This document shows, piece after piece, positions 46,982-56,337 of a stretch of 64,000 nt of DNA. The notes beneath the pieces were generated by a model. That model did not search any database, was not told the origin of the DNA, and worked only from the letters and a program-made list of their open reading frames with translations. The position numbers and the translations under genes are program-made. Position 1 is the first letter of the stretch, and the number at the start of each line of letters is the position of its first letter. The stretch is taken from contig NZ_VKAB01000008.1 of NCBI RefSeq assembly GCF_009769385.1, positions 248,001 through 312,000 of the forward strand. Reading direction: 5' to 3'. This DNA comes from Saccharothrix deserti (GTDB lineage: Bacteria > Actinomycetota > Actinomycetes > Mycobacteriales > Pseudonocardiaceae).

Positions 46982-48126
46982 CGGTGCGCCCCGGTGTGTG
47001 TCCCGGCGTGTGTCCCCGTGTACGTCCTCGTCACCCGAGGCCGGTACATGCCGGTGACGATCTCGTAGTCGATGGTGCCGGTGGTGTCGGCCCACTCGCG
47101 GGCCGTCGGCTCGCCCTTGTCGCCGGATCCGAACAGCACGACCTCGTCCCCCTCAGCCACCACGTCGTCGCCGCAGTCGACCACGATCTGGTCCATGCAG
47201 ACGCGGCCGACGACCGGGCGGCGGTGTCCGGCGAGCCAGACGTGCATCCGGTTCGAGAGGCTGCGCGGCACGCCGTCGGCGTAACCGACGGGCACCAGGG
47301 CCAGGTTCGTGTCGCTCTTGGCGGTCCAACTCAGACCGTAGGACACCGATTCGCCGGCCGGAATGCGCTTGGCGAGTGCGACCGCGGAGCGGAACGTCAT
47401 CACCGGGCGCAGGTCGGTCGGGACGGGGACCGGGTTGAGGCCGTAGATCGCGATGCCGGGGCGGACCAGGTCGAGGTGCAGGTCCGGGCGGGTGATGACG
47501 GCGGCCGAGTTGGCGATGTGCCGGCGCGGGTCCAGGCCGGCGGCGAGGGCTTCGCGGTAGGCGTCGTCGAAGCGCTCGGCCTGGGCGTCGGTGGCGGGGT
47601 GGCCGATCTCGTCGGCGACGGCCAGGTGCGACCAGATCGAGTGAACCTCGACGTTTCCGGTCCTGGCGGCCTGGTCGACCAGTTCGGGCCAGTCGGCGGC
47701 CGGGCAGCCGTTGCGGGACAGACCGGTGTCGATCTTGAGGTGGACGCGGGCGGTCCGGCCGGCCTTGTCCGCGGCTGCCGAGACCTCCTTGAGCTGGGTG
47801 GTCGAGGAGACGGACAGGTCGACGTCCTGCTCGACGCCGGGCGTGTAGTCGGTGCCGGCCGGGTCGAGCCAGGCCAGGATCGGCACGGTGAGCCCGGCCG
47901 CGCGCAGCGCCAGCGCTTCCGCGAGCGAACAGGAGCCGAGCCAGGTGGCGCCCGCTTCGACGGCCGCTCTCGCCACTTCCACCGCCCCGTGCCCGTACCC
48001 GTCGGCCTTGACGACGGCCATGGTGTCGGCGTTCGACGCGAGGGCGTCGAGGAGGGCGACGTTGTGCCGGAGGTTGTCGAGGTCGATCACGACCTCAGCG
48101 CGAGGAGCAGCCATAACACCGCTCAT
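46978..48126 (-). CDS. alr: Alanine racemase
   Basis: The 382-residue PLP enzyme makes D-alanine for peptidoglycan. The PLP lysine is Lys40 in VVKADGYGHG, the substrate-binding HLKIDTGLSRNG follows, and the catalytic tyrosine is in PVGYADGVPRSL. The ATG at 48126 (MSGVMAAPR) is used; the ATG at 48114 is an alternative. The C-terminus has an unusual Thr/Gly/His-rich tail (TYTGTHAGTHTGAHR) beyond the usual family end. It precedes the hydrolase-tsaE genes in one operon. The short repeats at 48193 lie in its upstream region. Confidence 0.95.
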   Translation of the reverse strand: MSGVMAAPRAEVVIDLDNLRHNVALLDALASNADTMAVVKADGYGHGAVEVARAAVEAGATWLGSCSLAEALALRAAGLTVPILAWLDPAGTDYTPGVEQDVDLSVSSTTQLKEVSAAADKAGRTARVHLKIDTGLSRNGCPAADWPELVDQAARTGNVEVHSIWSHLAVADEIGHPATDAQAERFDDAYREALAAGLDPRRHIANSAAVITRPDLHLDLVRPGIAIYGLNPVPVPTDLRPVMTFRSAVALAKRIPAGESVSYGLSWTAKSDTNLALVPVGYADGVPRSLSNRMHVWLAGHRRPVVGRVCMDQIVVDCGDDVVAEGDEVVLFGSGDKGEPTAREWADTTGTIDYEIVTGMYRPRVTRTYTGTHAGTHTGAHR

Positions 48127-48192
48127 GGTGACACAGCGCCCACCACCCCCTTCGCGGTGTCCGGCCACACGCGAACGTTGAACTCACCCCAC

Positions 48193-48232
48193 CTGAACGT
48201 AGGACTCTCGCATTCCGAACGTAGGACTCTCG
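48193..48232 (+). repeat. Two direct copies of GAACGTAGGACTCTCGC
   Basis: GAACGTAGGACTCTCGC occurs twice with five bases between, directly past the TAA of nnr (48239-48241, read leftward) and about 70 bp upstream of alr. The core GAACGTAGGAC is the complement of the unit at 30337 and related to the array at 28455. Confidence 0.75.
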
Positions 48233-48238
48233 CGGGGG

Positions 48239-49633
48239 TTAGAGGGGGCGGACGGCTCGGATGGCGTCCGGGATGGAGTTCAGGAGGGCGGTGGCTGGGA
48301 TCGGGGCGCCGTCTGAGGCCAGTTCTGCTGCCAGGACGTGGACTTTTGCGGCGCAGCCGGCTGCCAGGACGGGGTCCAGGCCTGCGGCTAGTAGTGAGCC
48401 CAGGACGCCGGACAGGACGTCACCCGAACCGGCGGTTGCGGCCCACGAGGTGCGGGCTCGGTTGACCAGGACCCGGCCGTCCGGGCCGGCGACCACGGTG
48501 GCGTGACCCTTGAGAAGCACTACGGCGTTGAACTGCTCCGCCGCCTTGCGCGCAGCCGCAACGCGGTCGGTGCCGACGGGTCCGACCAGCCGCTCGAACT
48601 CGCGGTCGTGCGGCGTCAGCACCAACGGGGTGTCGGGGTCGCGCGCGTCCCACAGGTCCGGGTTGTTGGCGAGCATGGTGATGGCGTCGGCGTCCGCGCA
48701 CACCGGCACGCCGGCCTCCAGCACGGTGCGGAGGACCGCCTCGGCGCCCAGGCCGGTGCCCAGACCGGGGCCGACGACCCACGCCTGCACGCGGCCCGCG
48801 TCGGTGATCGACCCGGTGCAGATGGCCTCCGGCCACCGCGCCCGAACGTCCTCGGCCGCCGCACCCGCGTACCGCACCATGCCGGACGTGGCCAGCAGCG
48901 ACGCACCGGTCGCCAGCACCGCCGCACCGGGGTACGTCGCCGAACCGGCGGCGACACCCGTCACGCCCTGGGTGTACTTGTCGTCCTCCGCCCCCGGCAC
49001 CGGCCACGCCAGGCCGACGTCGGCGACGTCCAGCTCGACCAGGTCCGGCCCGCCCAGCTCGCCGTCCAACCCGATGTCCACCAGCCGCACGTCACCGCAA
49101 TCCGCCAGCGCGTGCACGGGCTTGAGGCAGCCGAACGTCACGGTGGTGTGCGCGCGCACGGCGGGCCCGGCGATCGCACCCGTGTCGGGGTCGATACCGC
49201 TGGGCAGGTCGACCGACAGCACGGGCGCGTCGAGGTGCGCCACGTGTTCGGCGGCGTCCGGGCGCAGCGGACCGCGAGCGGAGAGCCCCACGATCCCGTC
49301 GATCACCAGGTCGACGTCGGTCAGGCGGGCGACCACCCGACCACCGGCGCGACGGAACGCGGCCAACCCCTCGGCGTGCACACGATCAGGCGTCAGCAGA
49401 ACGGCGGACACGGCGACACCGCGTTTGCGGAGGTAGTACCCCGCCCACAACGCGTCACCGCCGTTGTTGCCCGCGCCGACGAGCAGGCCGACCCGCCGCT
49501 TGCCGCCGAGCAGGTCCAGCGCCGCGGTCGCGACACCGAACGCCGCCCGCCGCATCAGCGCGCCCGGCGGCACGACCGCCATGACGCGTTCTTCCGCCGC
49601 CCTGACCCGATCCGTCGTCCACAGACCCCGCAT
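48239..49633 (-). CDS. nnr: Bifunctional NAD(P)H-hydrate epimerase / ADP-dependent dehydratase
   Basis: The 464-residue repair enzyme has the epimerase (YjeF_N) domain at about 1-200 (VGLLVGAGNNGGDALWAGYY; SVDLPSGIDPDTG) and the ribokinase-fold dehydratase domain at about 220-460 (VVGPGLGTGLGAEAVL; LTPHDREFERLVG; AATAGSGDVLSGVLGSL). It restores NAD(P)H from its hydrated forms. The pairing with alr and glmS is the same as in mycobacteria. Fifteen bases separate it from glmS upstream, so it is co-transcribed. Confidence 0.95.
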   Translation of the reverse strand: MRGLWTTDRVRAAEERVMAVVPPGALMRRAAFGVATAALDLLGGKRRVGLLVGAGNNGGDALWAGYYLRKRGVAVSAVLLTPDRVHAEGLAAFRRAGGRVVARLTDVDLVIDGIVGLSARGPLRPDAAEHVAHLDAPVLSVDLPSGIDPDTGAIAGPAVRAHTTVTFGCLKPVHALADCGDVRLVDIGLDGELGGPDLVELDVADVGLAWPVPGAEDDKYTQGVTGVAAGSATYPGAAVLATGASLLATSGMVRYAGAAAEDVRARWPEAICTGSITDAGRVQAWVVGPGLGTGLGAEAVLRTVLEAGVPVCADADAITMLANNPDLWDARDPDTPLVLTPHDREFERLVGPVGTDRVAAARKAAEQFNAVVLLKGHATVVAGPDGRVLVNRARTSWAATAGSGDVLSGVLGSLLAAGLDPVLAAGCAAKVHVLAAELASDGAPIPATALLNSIPDAIRAVRPL

Positions 49634-49648
49634 GGGGCCAAGCCTGCC

Positions 49649-51511
49649 CTACTCGACCGTGACGGACTTGGCGAGGTTGCGCGGCTTGTCCACGTCGTAA
49701 CCGCGGCTGCGCGCGATCTCCGCCGCCAGGACCTGCAACGGCACGGTGGAGATCAGCGGCTGGAGCAGCGTCGGCACCGCCGGGATCTCGATCAGGTGAT
49801 CCGCGAACGGGCGAACCTTCTCGTCACCCTCTTCAGCGATCACGATCGTCCGCGCACCACGCGCCTGGATCTCCGAGATGTTCGACACCAGCTTCGAGTG
49901 CAGCACCGCCCGCCCCGTGGGCGACGGCATGATCACGACCACCGGCAGGCCTTCCTCGATCAACGCGATCGGGCCGTGCTTCAACTCGCCCGCCGCGAAG
50001 CCCTCGGCGTGCATGTAGGCGAGTTCCTTGAGCTTCAGCGCGCCTTCGAGCGCCACCGGGTAGCCGACGTGCCGACCGAGGAACAGCACGGCCTTCGAAT
50101 CGGCCAGCTCACGGCCGAGCGCGCGGACCTGCTCGATCGTGCCCAGTACCTTCTCCACGGCGGCCGGCATGGCCTCCAGCTGGTGGAACTCCTGGGCCAC
50201 CTCGTCCGGGTACTTCGTGCCGCGCGCCTGCGCGAGAGCCAGTCCGACCAGGTAGTTCGCCGCGATCTGGGCGAGGAACGCCTTGGTCGACGCGACCCCG
50301 ATCTCCGGCCCGGCGTGCGTGTAGAGCACGGCGTCGGACTCGCGCGGGATCTGCGCGCCGTTCGTGTTGCACACCGCCAGCACGCGGGCCTTCTGCGCGC
50401 GGGCGTGCCGCACGGCCTCCAGCGTGTCGGCGGTCTCACCGGACTGCGACACGGCGACGACCAGCGTGTCCCGGTCCAGCACCGGGTCGCGGTAGCGGAA
50501 CTCGCTGGCCAGCTCGACCTCGACGGGCAGCCGCGTCCAGTGCTCGATGGCGTACTTGGCGACCAGGCCCGAGTGGTAGGCCGAACCGCAGGCGACGACG
50601 AAGACCTTGTCCACGTCGCGCAGGTCCTGATCGGACAGCCGCTGCTCGTCCAGCACGATCCGGCCGTCGCGGAAGTGGCCGCGCAGCGTGTTCGCCAGCG
50701 CCTCCGGCTGCTCCTCGATCTCCTTGAGCATGAAGTACTCGTGGCCGCCCTTCTCGGCGGCCGACAGGTCCCAGTTGACCGTGAACGGCTTGGCGACGGC
50801 TTCCTCGCCGTGGAAGTCGGTCACGGTGTAGCCGTCGCGGTCGATCACGACGACCTGGTCCTGGCCCAGCTCGACGGCCTCGCGGGTGTGCTCGATGAAC
50901 GCCGACACGTCGCTCGCGACGAACGTCTCGCCCTCGCCGACACCCACCACCAGCGGGGACGAACGGCGGGCGGCGACGATCAGGTCCGACTCCTCGGCGT
51001 GCGTGACGACGAGGGTGAACGCGCCTTCCAAGCGGCGGACCACCGCGCGGACGCTCGCCGCGAGGTCGCCCTTGGTCTCGCCCTCGTCGTACGCGCGGGC
51101 GATGAGGTGCGCGGTGGTCTCGCTGTCGGTGTCGCTGGCCATCTCGACGCCGTCGGCTTCCAGCTCGGCCCGGAGGGCGGCGAAGTTCTCGATGATGCCG
51201 TTGTGGACGACGGCCACGCGGCCGGTGACGTCGCGGTGCGGGTGGGAGTTGCGGTCGATCGGCGCGCCGTGGGTTGCCCAGCGGGTGTGGCCCATGCCGG
51301 CGGTGCCCGCGAAGGCCTCGCGGCCGACTTCGTCCAGGCGGGCCTCCAGGTTCGTCAGGCGACCGGCCTTGCGTTCGACGGCCAGGCCGCCGTCACCGTC
51401 GAGCACGGCGACGCCCGCCGAGTCGTAGCCCCGGTACTCCAGCCGCCGCAGCCCGTCGAGCACGACGTCCAGCGCCGACCGGTGGCCCACATATCCCACG
51501 ATTCCGCACAC
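49649..51511 (-). CDS. glmS: Glutamine-fructose-6-phosphate aminotransferase
   Basis: The 620-residue enzyme makes glucosamine-6-phosphate for peptidoglycan. The GTG at 51511 places Cys2 as the N-terminal nucleophile after Met removal (CGIVGYVGHR), as required. The glutaminase domain covers about 1-220 (THGAPIDRNSHPH), and two SIS domains lie at 300-440 and 470-600 (CGSAYHSGLVAKY; SQSGETADT). The C-terminus NLAKSVTVE is canonical. It works with GlmM, encoded at 56782. No glmS ribozyme was evident in the 134-bp leader, as expected for actinobacteria. Confidence 0.97.
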   Translation of the reverse strand: MCGIVGYVGHRSALDVVLDGLRRLEYRGYDSAGVAVLDGDGGLAVERKAGRLTNLEARLDEVGREAFAGTAGMGHTRWATHGAPIDRNSHPHRDVTGRVAVVHNGIIENFAALRAELEADGVEMASDTDSETTAHLIARAYDEGETKGDLAASVRAVVRRLEGAFTLVVTHAEESDLIVAARRSSPLVVGVGEGETFVASDVSAFIEHTREAVELGQDQVVVIDRDGYTVTDFHGEEAVAKPFTVNWDLSAAEKGGHEYFMLKEIEEQPEALANTLRGHFRDGRIVLDEQRLSDQDLRDVDKVFVVACGSAYHSGLVAKYAIEHWTRLPVEVELASEFRYRDPVLDRDTLVVAVSQSGETADTLEAVRHARAQKARVLAVCNTNGAQIPRESDAVLYTHAGPEIGVASTKAFLAQIAANYLVGLALAQARGTKYPDEVAQEFHQLEAMPAAVEKVLGTIEQVRALGRELADSKAVLFLGRHVGYPVALEGALKLKELAYMHAEGFAAGELKHGPIALIEEGLPVVVIMPSPTGRAVLHSKLVSNISEIQARGARTIVIAEEGDEKVRPFADHLIEIPAVPTLLQPLISTVPLQVLAAEIARSRGYDVDKPRNLAKSVTVE

Positions 51512-51645
51512 ACCGCACAGGGTAGCTAGACCAGGGCCGTCACCCGAAAGCGCCACTTCAGGGCGTTTGCGCTGGTCGCACCACTGATTGGTGTAGACCA
51601 ATCGGGGTGTGCGTGGTGTCGGTGCGATCGACTACGGTTCGCGGG

Positions 51646-52461
51646 GTGAGCGGCTACTCGGCGAAGCAGGTGCTCGACCAGCTCAGCAGGCCGGGCGAGC
51701 ACCCCGTGCTGCGCGGCGACCTGGCGTTGGTCGGCCTACCGGGCCTGGTCTACACGCCCGCGGTGGGGCTGGGACTGCCCGCGGTGGCCTTCGGGCACGG
51801 CTGGCTGCAGCCGGTCAACCGCTATCGGGCGTTGCTGCGGCACCTGGCGTCGTGGGGGATCGTGGCCGCCGCGCCGGGCACTCAGCGCGGCCCGCTGATG
51901 TCGTCGCGGCTGTTGGCCGGGAACCTGCGCACGACCCTCGACGTGTGCACCGGGGTTCGGCTGGGTGACGGTGGGATCAGCGTCGACGCGTCACGGCTGG
52001 CGGTGGCCGGCCACTCGATGGGCGGAGGCGCCGCCGTGCTCGCGGCGGCGGACGACTCGCGGGTGAGGGCGGTCGTGACGTTGGCCGCATCCGAGACCCG
52101 GCCGTCCGCTCTGGACGCCGCCCGGCGGGTGACGGTGCCGGGATTGCACCTGGCCGCCGGGGAGGACCGCATCGCGCCGCCGGTCGGGCACGCGGAGGCG
52201 ATCGCGGAGGCCTGGCAGGGGCCGGTGCAGCTGCGGTCGTTGCCGAAGACCAGCCACCTCGGGTTCGCGGAGGGGCGGCACTGGAGTGAGCTGCTGCTCG
52301 ACGGCAAGGGTGAGCGGGCGGCGCAGAAGTTGGCGCGGGCGCTGATGACGGCGTTCCTGCTGCGGATGCTCAAGGGTGAGAAGCAGTGGGACGCGCTGCT
52401 GGACGGTGACGTGAAGGGTGCCGCGCTGACCTTCCAGCGCGGCCCGCTCGTCCGCCGCTGA
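51646..52461 (+). CDS. Alpha/beta hydrolase (dienelactone-hydrolase/chlorophyllase-like)
   Basis: The 271-residue protein lacks a signal peptide and has the hydrolase motifs AVAFGHGWLQPVNRY (oxyanion), VAGHSMGGGAAVLAAADD (nucleophile Ser), an acid near AAGEDRIAPP and a histidine in KTSHLGFAEG, a full triad. The GTG at 51646 (VSGYSAKQVLDQ) is chosen because homologous sequence starts there; the frame is open to 51607. It is divergent from glmS. The fold resembles PET-hydrolase/chlorophyllase relatives, but the substrate is not deducible. Confidence 0.87.
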   Translation: MSGYSAKQVLDQLSRPGEHPVLRGDLALVGLPGLVYTPAVGLGLPAVAFGHGWLQPVNRYRALLRHLASWGIVAAAPGTQRGPLMSSRLLAGNLRTTLDVCTGVRLGDGGISVDASRLAVAGHSMGGGAAVLAAADDSRVRAVVTLAASETRPSALDAARRVTVPGLHLAAGEDRIAPPVGHAEAIAEAWQGPVQLRSLPKTSHLGFAEGRHWSELLLDGKGERAAQKLARALMTAFLLRMLKGEKQWDALLDGDVKGAALTFQRGPLVRR

Positions 52462-52505
52462 CCTGCGCCTTCCGCCTTGGTGTCGGCGAGCTTCGGCTGA
52501 GACGC

Positions 52506-52539
52506 CTCCGGCCCCTCGAACGCTGTCGAGGGGCCGGAG
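52506..52539. terminator. Bidirectional terminator
   Basis: CTCCGGCCCCTCGA and TCGAGGGGCCGGAG form a 14-bp stem with a short loop between the convergent genes ending at 52461 and 52546. Confidence 0.8.
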
Positions 52540-52545
52540 CGCGGG

Positions 52546-53013
52546 TCAGGTCAACCAGCTCTGGCTGCCGAAATCGTCGTCATCGTCCACCGGCGCCCGG
52601 CGGCGCGGGGCCGGACGGGGCGGAGCCACCGGCGGCGGCGGGGGCGGCGGAGGCACAGGAGCTGCCACGGGCGGCTGGACCGGAGGCGGCGGGGCCGCCG
52701 ACCAGGTGTTCGCCGGGGACGGGGTCCCGTAGGTCGGCTCCTCGTCCTCGGCCCCGAACTTGAACTCGCCGCTCTTCTTCTCGGTCGCGGCCTGCGTGCC
52801 CCAACCGCCGGCGGCCTTCTGCGCCTTCTCGGTCTCCTGGATCCGCTCGACGATCTTCTGAGCGATCTCACCCTGCTTGGAGAAGCTCTCGCCTGCCTTC
52901 TCCTTCGCCTCGCGCGAACGACGTTCCCGCAGCTCACGCCGGTCGGCGTGCTCCCGCGAGATCTCGTCCATGCGGCTCATCGCCGCGGCCAACCTGTCCG
53001 ACGCGACGCTCAT
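52546..53013 (-). CDS. Coiled-coil, proline-rich protein of the ESX-like locus
   Basis: The 155-residue product starts with a charged helical region (about 1-68; SRMDEISREHADRRELRERR) that could form a coiled coil. An acidic middle and a proline-rich tail (AAPPPPVQPPVAAPVPPPP) follow, ending DDDDDFGSQSWLT. It overlaps the upstream 953-residue gene by 4 bp. It is probably cytoplasmic. I do not recognise the family. Its place suggests a chaperone or accessory protein for export of the upstream product. Confidence 0.7.
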   Translation of the reverse strand: MSVASDRLAAAMSRMDEISREHADRRELRERRSREAKEKAGESFSKQGEIAQKIVERIQETEKAQKAAGGWGTQAATEKKSGEFKFGAEDEEPTYGTPSPANTWSAAPPPPVQPPVAAPVPPPPPPPPVAPPRPAPRRRAPVDDDDDFGSQSWLT

Positions 53014-55871
53014 CGGGCCTCCTCACCCAGCACACCCTGGACCCGGCTGAGGCTGGCGTCGTCGTCGAACAGCGACCCGGTCGTGCGCCACTGCCCGGGG
53101 CTGCGCTCGGTGTCCTCACCGCCGCCGCCCTGCTGACCGCCGCCGGCCATGCCGCCGCCCATCATCCCGCCGCCCATCATGCCGCCACCGACGGCCGAAC
53201 CGCCCGGCTGTCCGGCGGCGTGGGATTCCTGCATGGACGGGAGGGTGGCGGAACCCGGCTGACCGGCCTGCGACGCGTTCGTGTCCGAGGCCAGGCCCTG
53301 GTCGGCGGAGCCGGCCGGAGGGCTGCTCCACGTGTTGTCCGAACCGGACGACGACCCGCCGCCCAGCACCGAGTCCGCGCCGTTGAAGCCCGAACCGCCG
53401 CCGAGCACCGACGCGCCGGACGTCGCCGTGGTGCCCTCGGTGTTGTACTGCGCGAAACCGCTGTCGAACGACCCCGAGGGCGGCTGGAACGACGACGCCG
53501 AGAACGCCGACCCCGCCGGCGGGGTCGCGGCCGACGGTTCGGTGAAGCCACCGCCGACGGGGCCACCGCCGACGGGCGCGCCACCGCCGGCGAAGCCCGA
53601 GCCGGCGGCACCGCCTCCGAAGCCACCCGGGTCGGCCGCGGGCATCGTGGTGACCCCGCCCGGGGCACCGCCCGCGAAGCCACCGGGGTCGGTGGCGGGC
53701 ATGGTGGTGAACTGCGGTTCGGTGAACCCGCCCGGAGCACCGCCGGCGAAGCCGCCCGGGTCGGCCGCGGGCATGGTGGTGACGGCGGGTTCCGGTTGGC
53801 CGATCAGCGGTTGCGCCTCGGCCGGCATGGTGGTGACGTCACCAGGGGCGAAGGGCTCGGGCGCGCCGGAGCTGGGCAGGTCGGCGCTGGGCACCTCAGC
53901 CGGCAGCGGCACGGCGTTGTCCATGCCGGGGATGCTCGGCGTCTCACCGGCACCGGAATCGGCGGTGTCCTCGCCGAACTCCACGCCGTACTGCTCTGGC
54001 GTGCCGTCGCCGTTGTCCACGCTCAGGTTGATCTCACCGGTCAGCGGGTCGACCTCGGCGGTGATCGCGAGGCCGTCCAGCTCGATCAACGCCTTGCCGT
54101 CGGCACCGGCCTCGATCGGGATCGCGCCACCCTCGGCGCCGCCGGCCTCGTTCCCACCACCGACACCGAACGCCGCACCGGCCGCACCGGGGGTGCCGGG
54201 CGTCCCGCCTGCGGCACCGGGCACGGCCCCACCCGTGGCCGACGTCGCACCGGCCAACGCGCCCGCCAACGCCGCCCCGCCGTTCTGGCCCATCAGGGCC
54301 TTCAACGCGTCGGGGTTGTTGCTGAAGTCGACGTCGTAGGTCTTCGGCTCGCTCTGCGGCGTGTCGACGGTGATCTGCACGTGGCCGTTCTCGTCCGGCT
54401 CCGTGATCTTGATCTCGTTGTCGCCGCTCTTGATGGTGACGGTCTCGGGCGGCTCTTCCTCGCCCTTCAGCCCGTCGGGCTTGCCGTCACCGTCGAGGTC
54501 GTCGGGCTTGCCGTCGCCGTCGGTGTCGCCGGGGACCTGGGGGGTGTCCGGCTTGCCGTCGCCGTCCTTGTCCAGCGGGTTCTCGGCCTTGGGCATCTCG
54601 GGCACGGACGGCATCCCGCCGCCACCACCACCGCTGCCACTCCCACCGCCGCTGCCGCTGCCGCTGCCACTCCCGTTGCCGCTGCCGTTGCCGTTCCCAT
54701 TGCCGTTGCCGCCGGTCTCGTCGCCCTTCTCGGAAGCGGGCGCCGGGAACGGGTTCTCGAACTCCGCCATGTAGCCGGCGAGCGTCTCCCACTTGGCGTC
54801 CACAGAGGACTTCGTCTCGGTGCAGCACGTCTTGAACTGCTCGTACAGCTGCCAGAACTCGCGGTTGAACGAGTCGCGGATCCACTTCTTGCACTGGTTG
54901 ATCGCGTAGTCGCGGTTCTCGTCGTTGAGGGTGCAGTCGTCGGAGTTGATCCGATCGGCGATGTTGCTGCCCGTCTTCGAGTCGACCCAGCCCGCGATCT
55001 CCAGCACGCGGTCCTTGGAGTAGTCGCCCTCGCCGCGCGCGAACGACACGACCTTCTCGGCCATGTACGTGTCGGCCTGGCCGATCTGCTCCCGGTACAT
55101 GCCGAGGACCTCGTCGGCCTTGCTCTTGCACAGCTCGTACACACCTTTGACCGCGGTGCGGGTCAGCTTCGCCGCGCCGTTCAGCGCGTCACCCAACTCT
55201 GTGATCTTGGGAGCGATCTCGCCGGTGTAGTGCTCGTGGGACGCAGTCGCCGCCTCGCCTTCCCACTCCCCGTACAGGCCCTTCAGCTTCCCGTCCACGT
55301 CCGACTTCATCTCGTCGATCGTGGTCTTGGCGGTGCTGAGCTCGTCGGCTTCCATCAGCAGCTTGTGGAAGTTGATCCCGCGCTGCTCGTCGTACGGCTT
55401 CTGGATCTGCTCGGCGTAGTCGATCGACGTCGTGACGCCCATGCAGTCGCCGGGCCGGTTGTTCCAGATGCCCTCGAACTTCTCGAACACCTTCAGACCG
55501 GCCTTGCCGGCGTCGAACAGCTCGTCGGAGTGCTTCACGCCCGAGCCGGACGCGGTCGGCGGCTGCTTCGCGTCGAGGTCCTGCTGGCCCTCCTCGACGG
55601 CCTTGGTCTGCTCGCGCGAGTTGTAGCCCTTGGAGTCGCTCTCGGCCTTGGCCTCGTCGTAGCGGGCCTCGAGGTCGGCGGTGCCGCGATCCCAGAGACT
55701 GGTGTCCCAGCTGTCGTAGTCGTAGCGGTCCTGGTAGGTCCCCGCCTCGTCCGGGATGTTCCACGGCGCCGTGGAGGCGACGTAGTCGTGCAGCAGCGCC
55801 TTCTTGTTCTCCTCGGAGACGTTGGGGTCGTCCAGGAGGGCTTTGACGTCGTTCCAACTGGGCTCGGCCAT
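53010..55871 (-). CDS. Large WXG100-like type VII secretion-associated protein with calcium-motif repeats
   Basis: The 953-residue acidic protein has a helical N-terminal half with the WXG turn WEGEAATASHEHY (Trp203-Gly205) and conserved cysteines (CCTE near 349). Then come a Gly/Asn/Ser linker (about 387-419), three DGDGK-PD repeats between 435 and 473 like thrombospondin-3/EF-hand calcium loops, two beta-rich blocks (ETVTIKSGDNEIKITEPD; LINLSVDNGDGTPEQYGVEF-like) and a long Gly/Pro/Ala tail with repeats such as MPAADPGGFAGGAPGG. No signal peptide is seen, so ESX export is likely. It starts at the ATG overlapping the EspC-like gene (ATGA). Confidence 0.75.
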   Translation of the reverse strand: MAEPSWNDVKALLDDPNVSEENKKALLHDYVASTAPWNIPDEAGTYQDRYDYDSWDTSLWDRGTADLEARYDEAKAESDSKGYNSREQTKAVEEGQQDLDAKQPPTASGSGVKHSDELFDAGKAGLKVFEKFEGIWNNRPGDCMGVTTSIDYAEQIQKPYDEQRGINFHKLLMEADELSTAKTTIDEMKSDVDGKLKGLYGEWEGEAATASHEHYTGEIAPKITELGDALNGAAKLTRTAVKGVYELCKSKADEVLGMYREQIGQADTYMAEKVVSFARGEGDYSKDRVLEIAGWVDSKTGSNIADRINSDDCTLNDENRDYAINQCKKWIRDSFNREFWQLYEQFKTCCTETKSSVDAKWETLAGYMAEFENPFPAPASEKGDETGGNGNGNGNGSGNGSGSGSGSGGGSGSGGGGGGMPSVPEMPKAENPLDKDGDGKPDTPQVPGDTDGDGKPDDLDGDGKPDGLKGEEEPPETVTIKSGDNEIKITEPDENGHVQITVDTPQSEPKTYDVDFSNNPDALKALMGQNGGAALAGALAGATSATGGAVPGAAGGTPGTPGAAGAAFGVGGGNEAGGAEGGAIPIEAGADGKALIELDGLAITAEVDPLTGEINLSVDNGDGTPEQYGVEFGEDTADSGAGETPSIPGMDNAVPLPAEVPSADLPSSGAPEPFAPGDVTTMPAEAQPLIGQPEPAVTTMPAADPGGFAGGAPGGFTEPQFTTMPATDPGGFAGGAPGGVTTMPAADPGGFGGGAAGSGFAGGGAPVGGGPVGGGFTEPSAATPPAGSAFSASSFQPPSGSFDSGFAQYNTEGTTATSGASVLGGGSGFNGADSVLGGGSSSGSDNTWSSPPAGSADQGLASDTNASQAGQPGSATLPSMQESHAAGQPGGSAVGGGMMGGGMMGGGMAGGGQQGGGGEDTERSPGQWRTTGSLFDDDASLSRVQGVLGEEAR

Positions 55872-56173
55872 CAGTACGTGCTCCCCAGGTCGCCGGCGTT
55901 CGTGGACTCCACGTCGCCGTAGGTCCCGGCGCCCGACGCGATCTTCCCGGCGAATCCGCCGAGCACGCTCGTCATGTTCGTGATGCCCTTGCCGAAGTTC
56001 TCGATTCCGCTCTTGTACTTTTCGAAGTGCTGTTGGTGCGCCTCACCGAAATCGCGTGCGATCGTTTCGGTCTGGCCGACCTTCTTCAGCTCGTCGGCCG
56101 TGTCCTTCGCGGCATCCGAAATGCCCTTCGAGGCTTTTTGCATCGCCTCGGTACTGGTGCCGTAACCGGCCAC
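55871..56173 (-). CDS. Small EspC/WXG100-like ESX protein
   Basis: The 100-residue helical protein (VAGYGTSTEAMQKASKGISD at the start) looks like EspC-type ESX secretion-associated proteins: a helical hairpin with Gly near the middle (GIENFGKGITNM) and a C-terminal tail (AGTYGDVESTNAGDLGSTY). A GGAGGGGAG ribosome site precedes the GTG at 56173. Its stop overlaps the start of the 953-residue gene in an ATGA junction, so they are translated together and are probably exported as a pair. Confidence 0.72.
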   Translation of the reverse strand: MAGYGTSTEAMQKASKGISDAAKDTADELKKVGQTETIARDFGEAHQQHFEKYKSGIENFGKGITNMTSVLGGFAGKIASGAGTYGDVESTNAGDLGSTY

Positions 56174-56337
56174 GGCGATCCACTCCCCTCCGTGGCGCAA
56201 CGGCCACGACCCTCTCAACCGACTCGTCCGTTTCGACGCGACGCTTCGGCGCGCGGTTCCCATCGTGGCAGCCCGCAGAGCCGCCTGAAGGCCTTTCCGG
56301 CCTGGTCCTTGCAGGTGTAAACGCCAAGCCGCGGTGG

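Noticed and set aside
51512..51645. glmS ribozyme upstream of glmS
   Set aside because: The 134-bp leader shows no catalytic-core-like pairing that I can see, and the ribozyme is typical of Gram-positive low-GC bacteria.
53010..53900. DNA repeats in the tail of the 953-residue gene
   Set aside because: They follow codon triplets and encode Gly/Ala/Pro repeats, so they are coding low complexity rather than a separate element.
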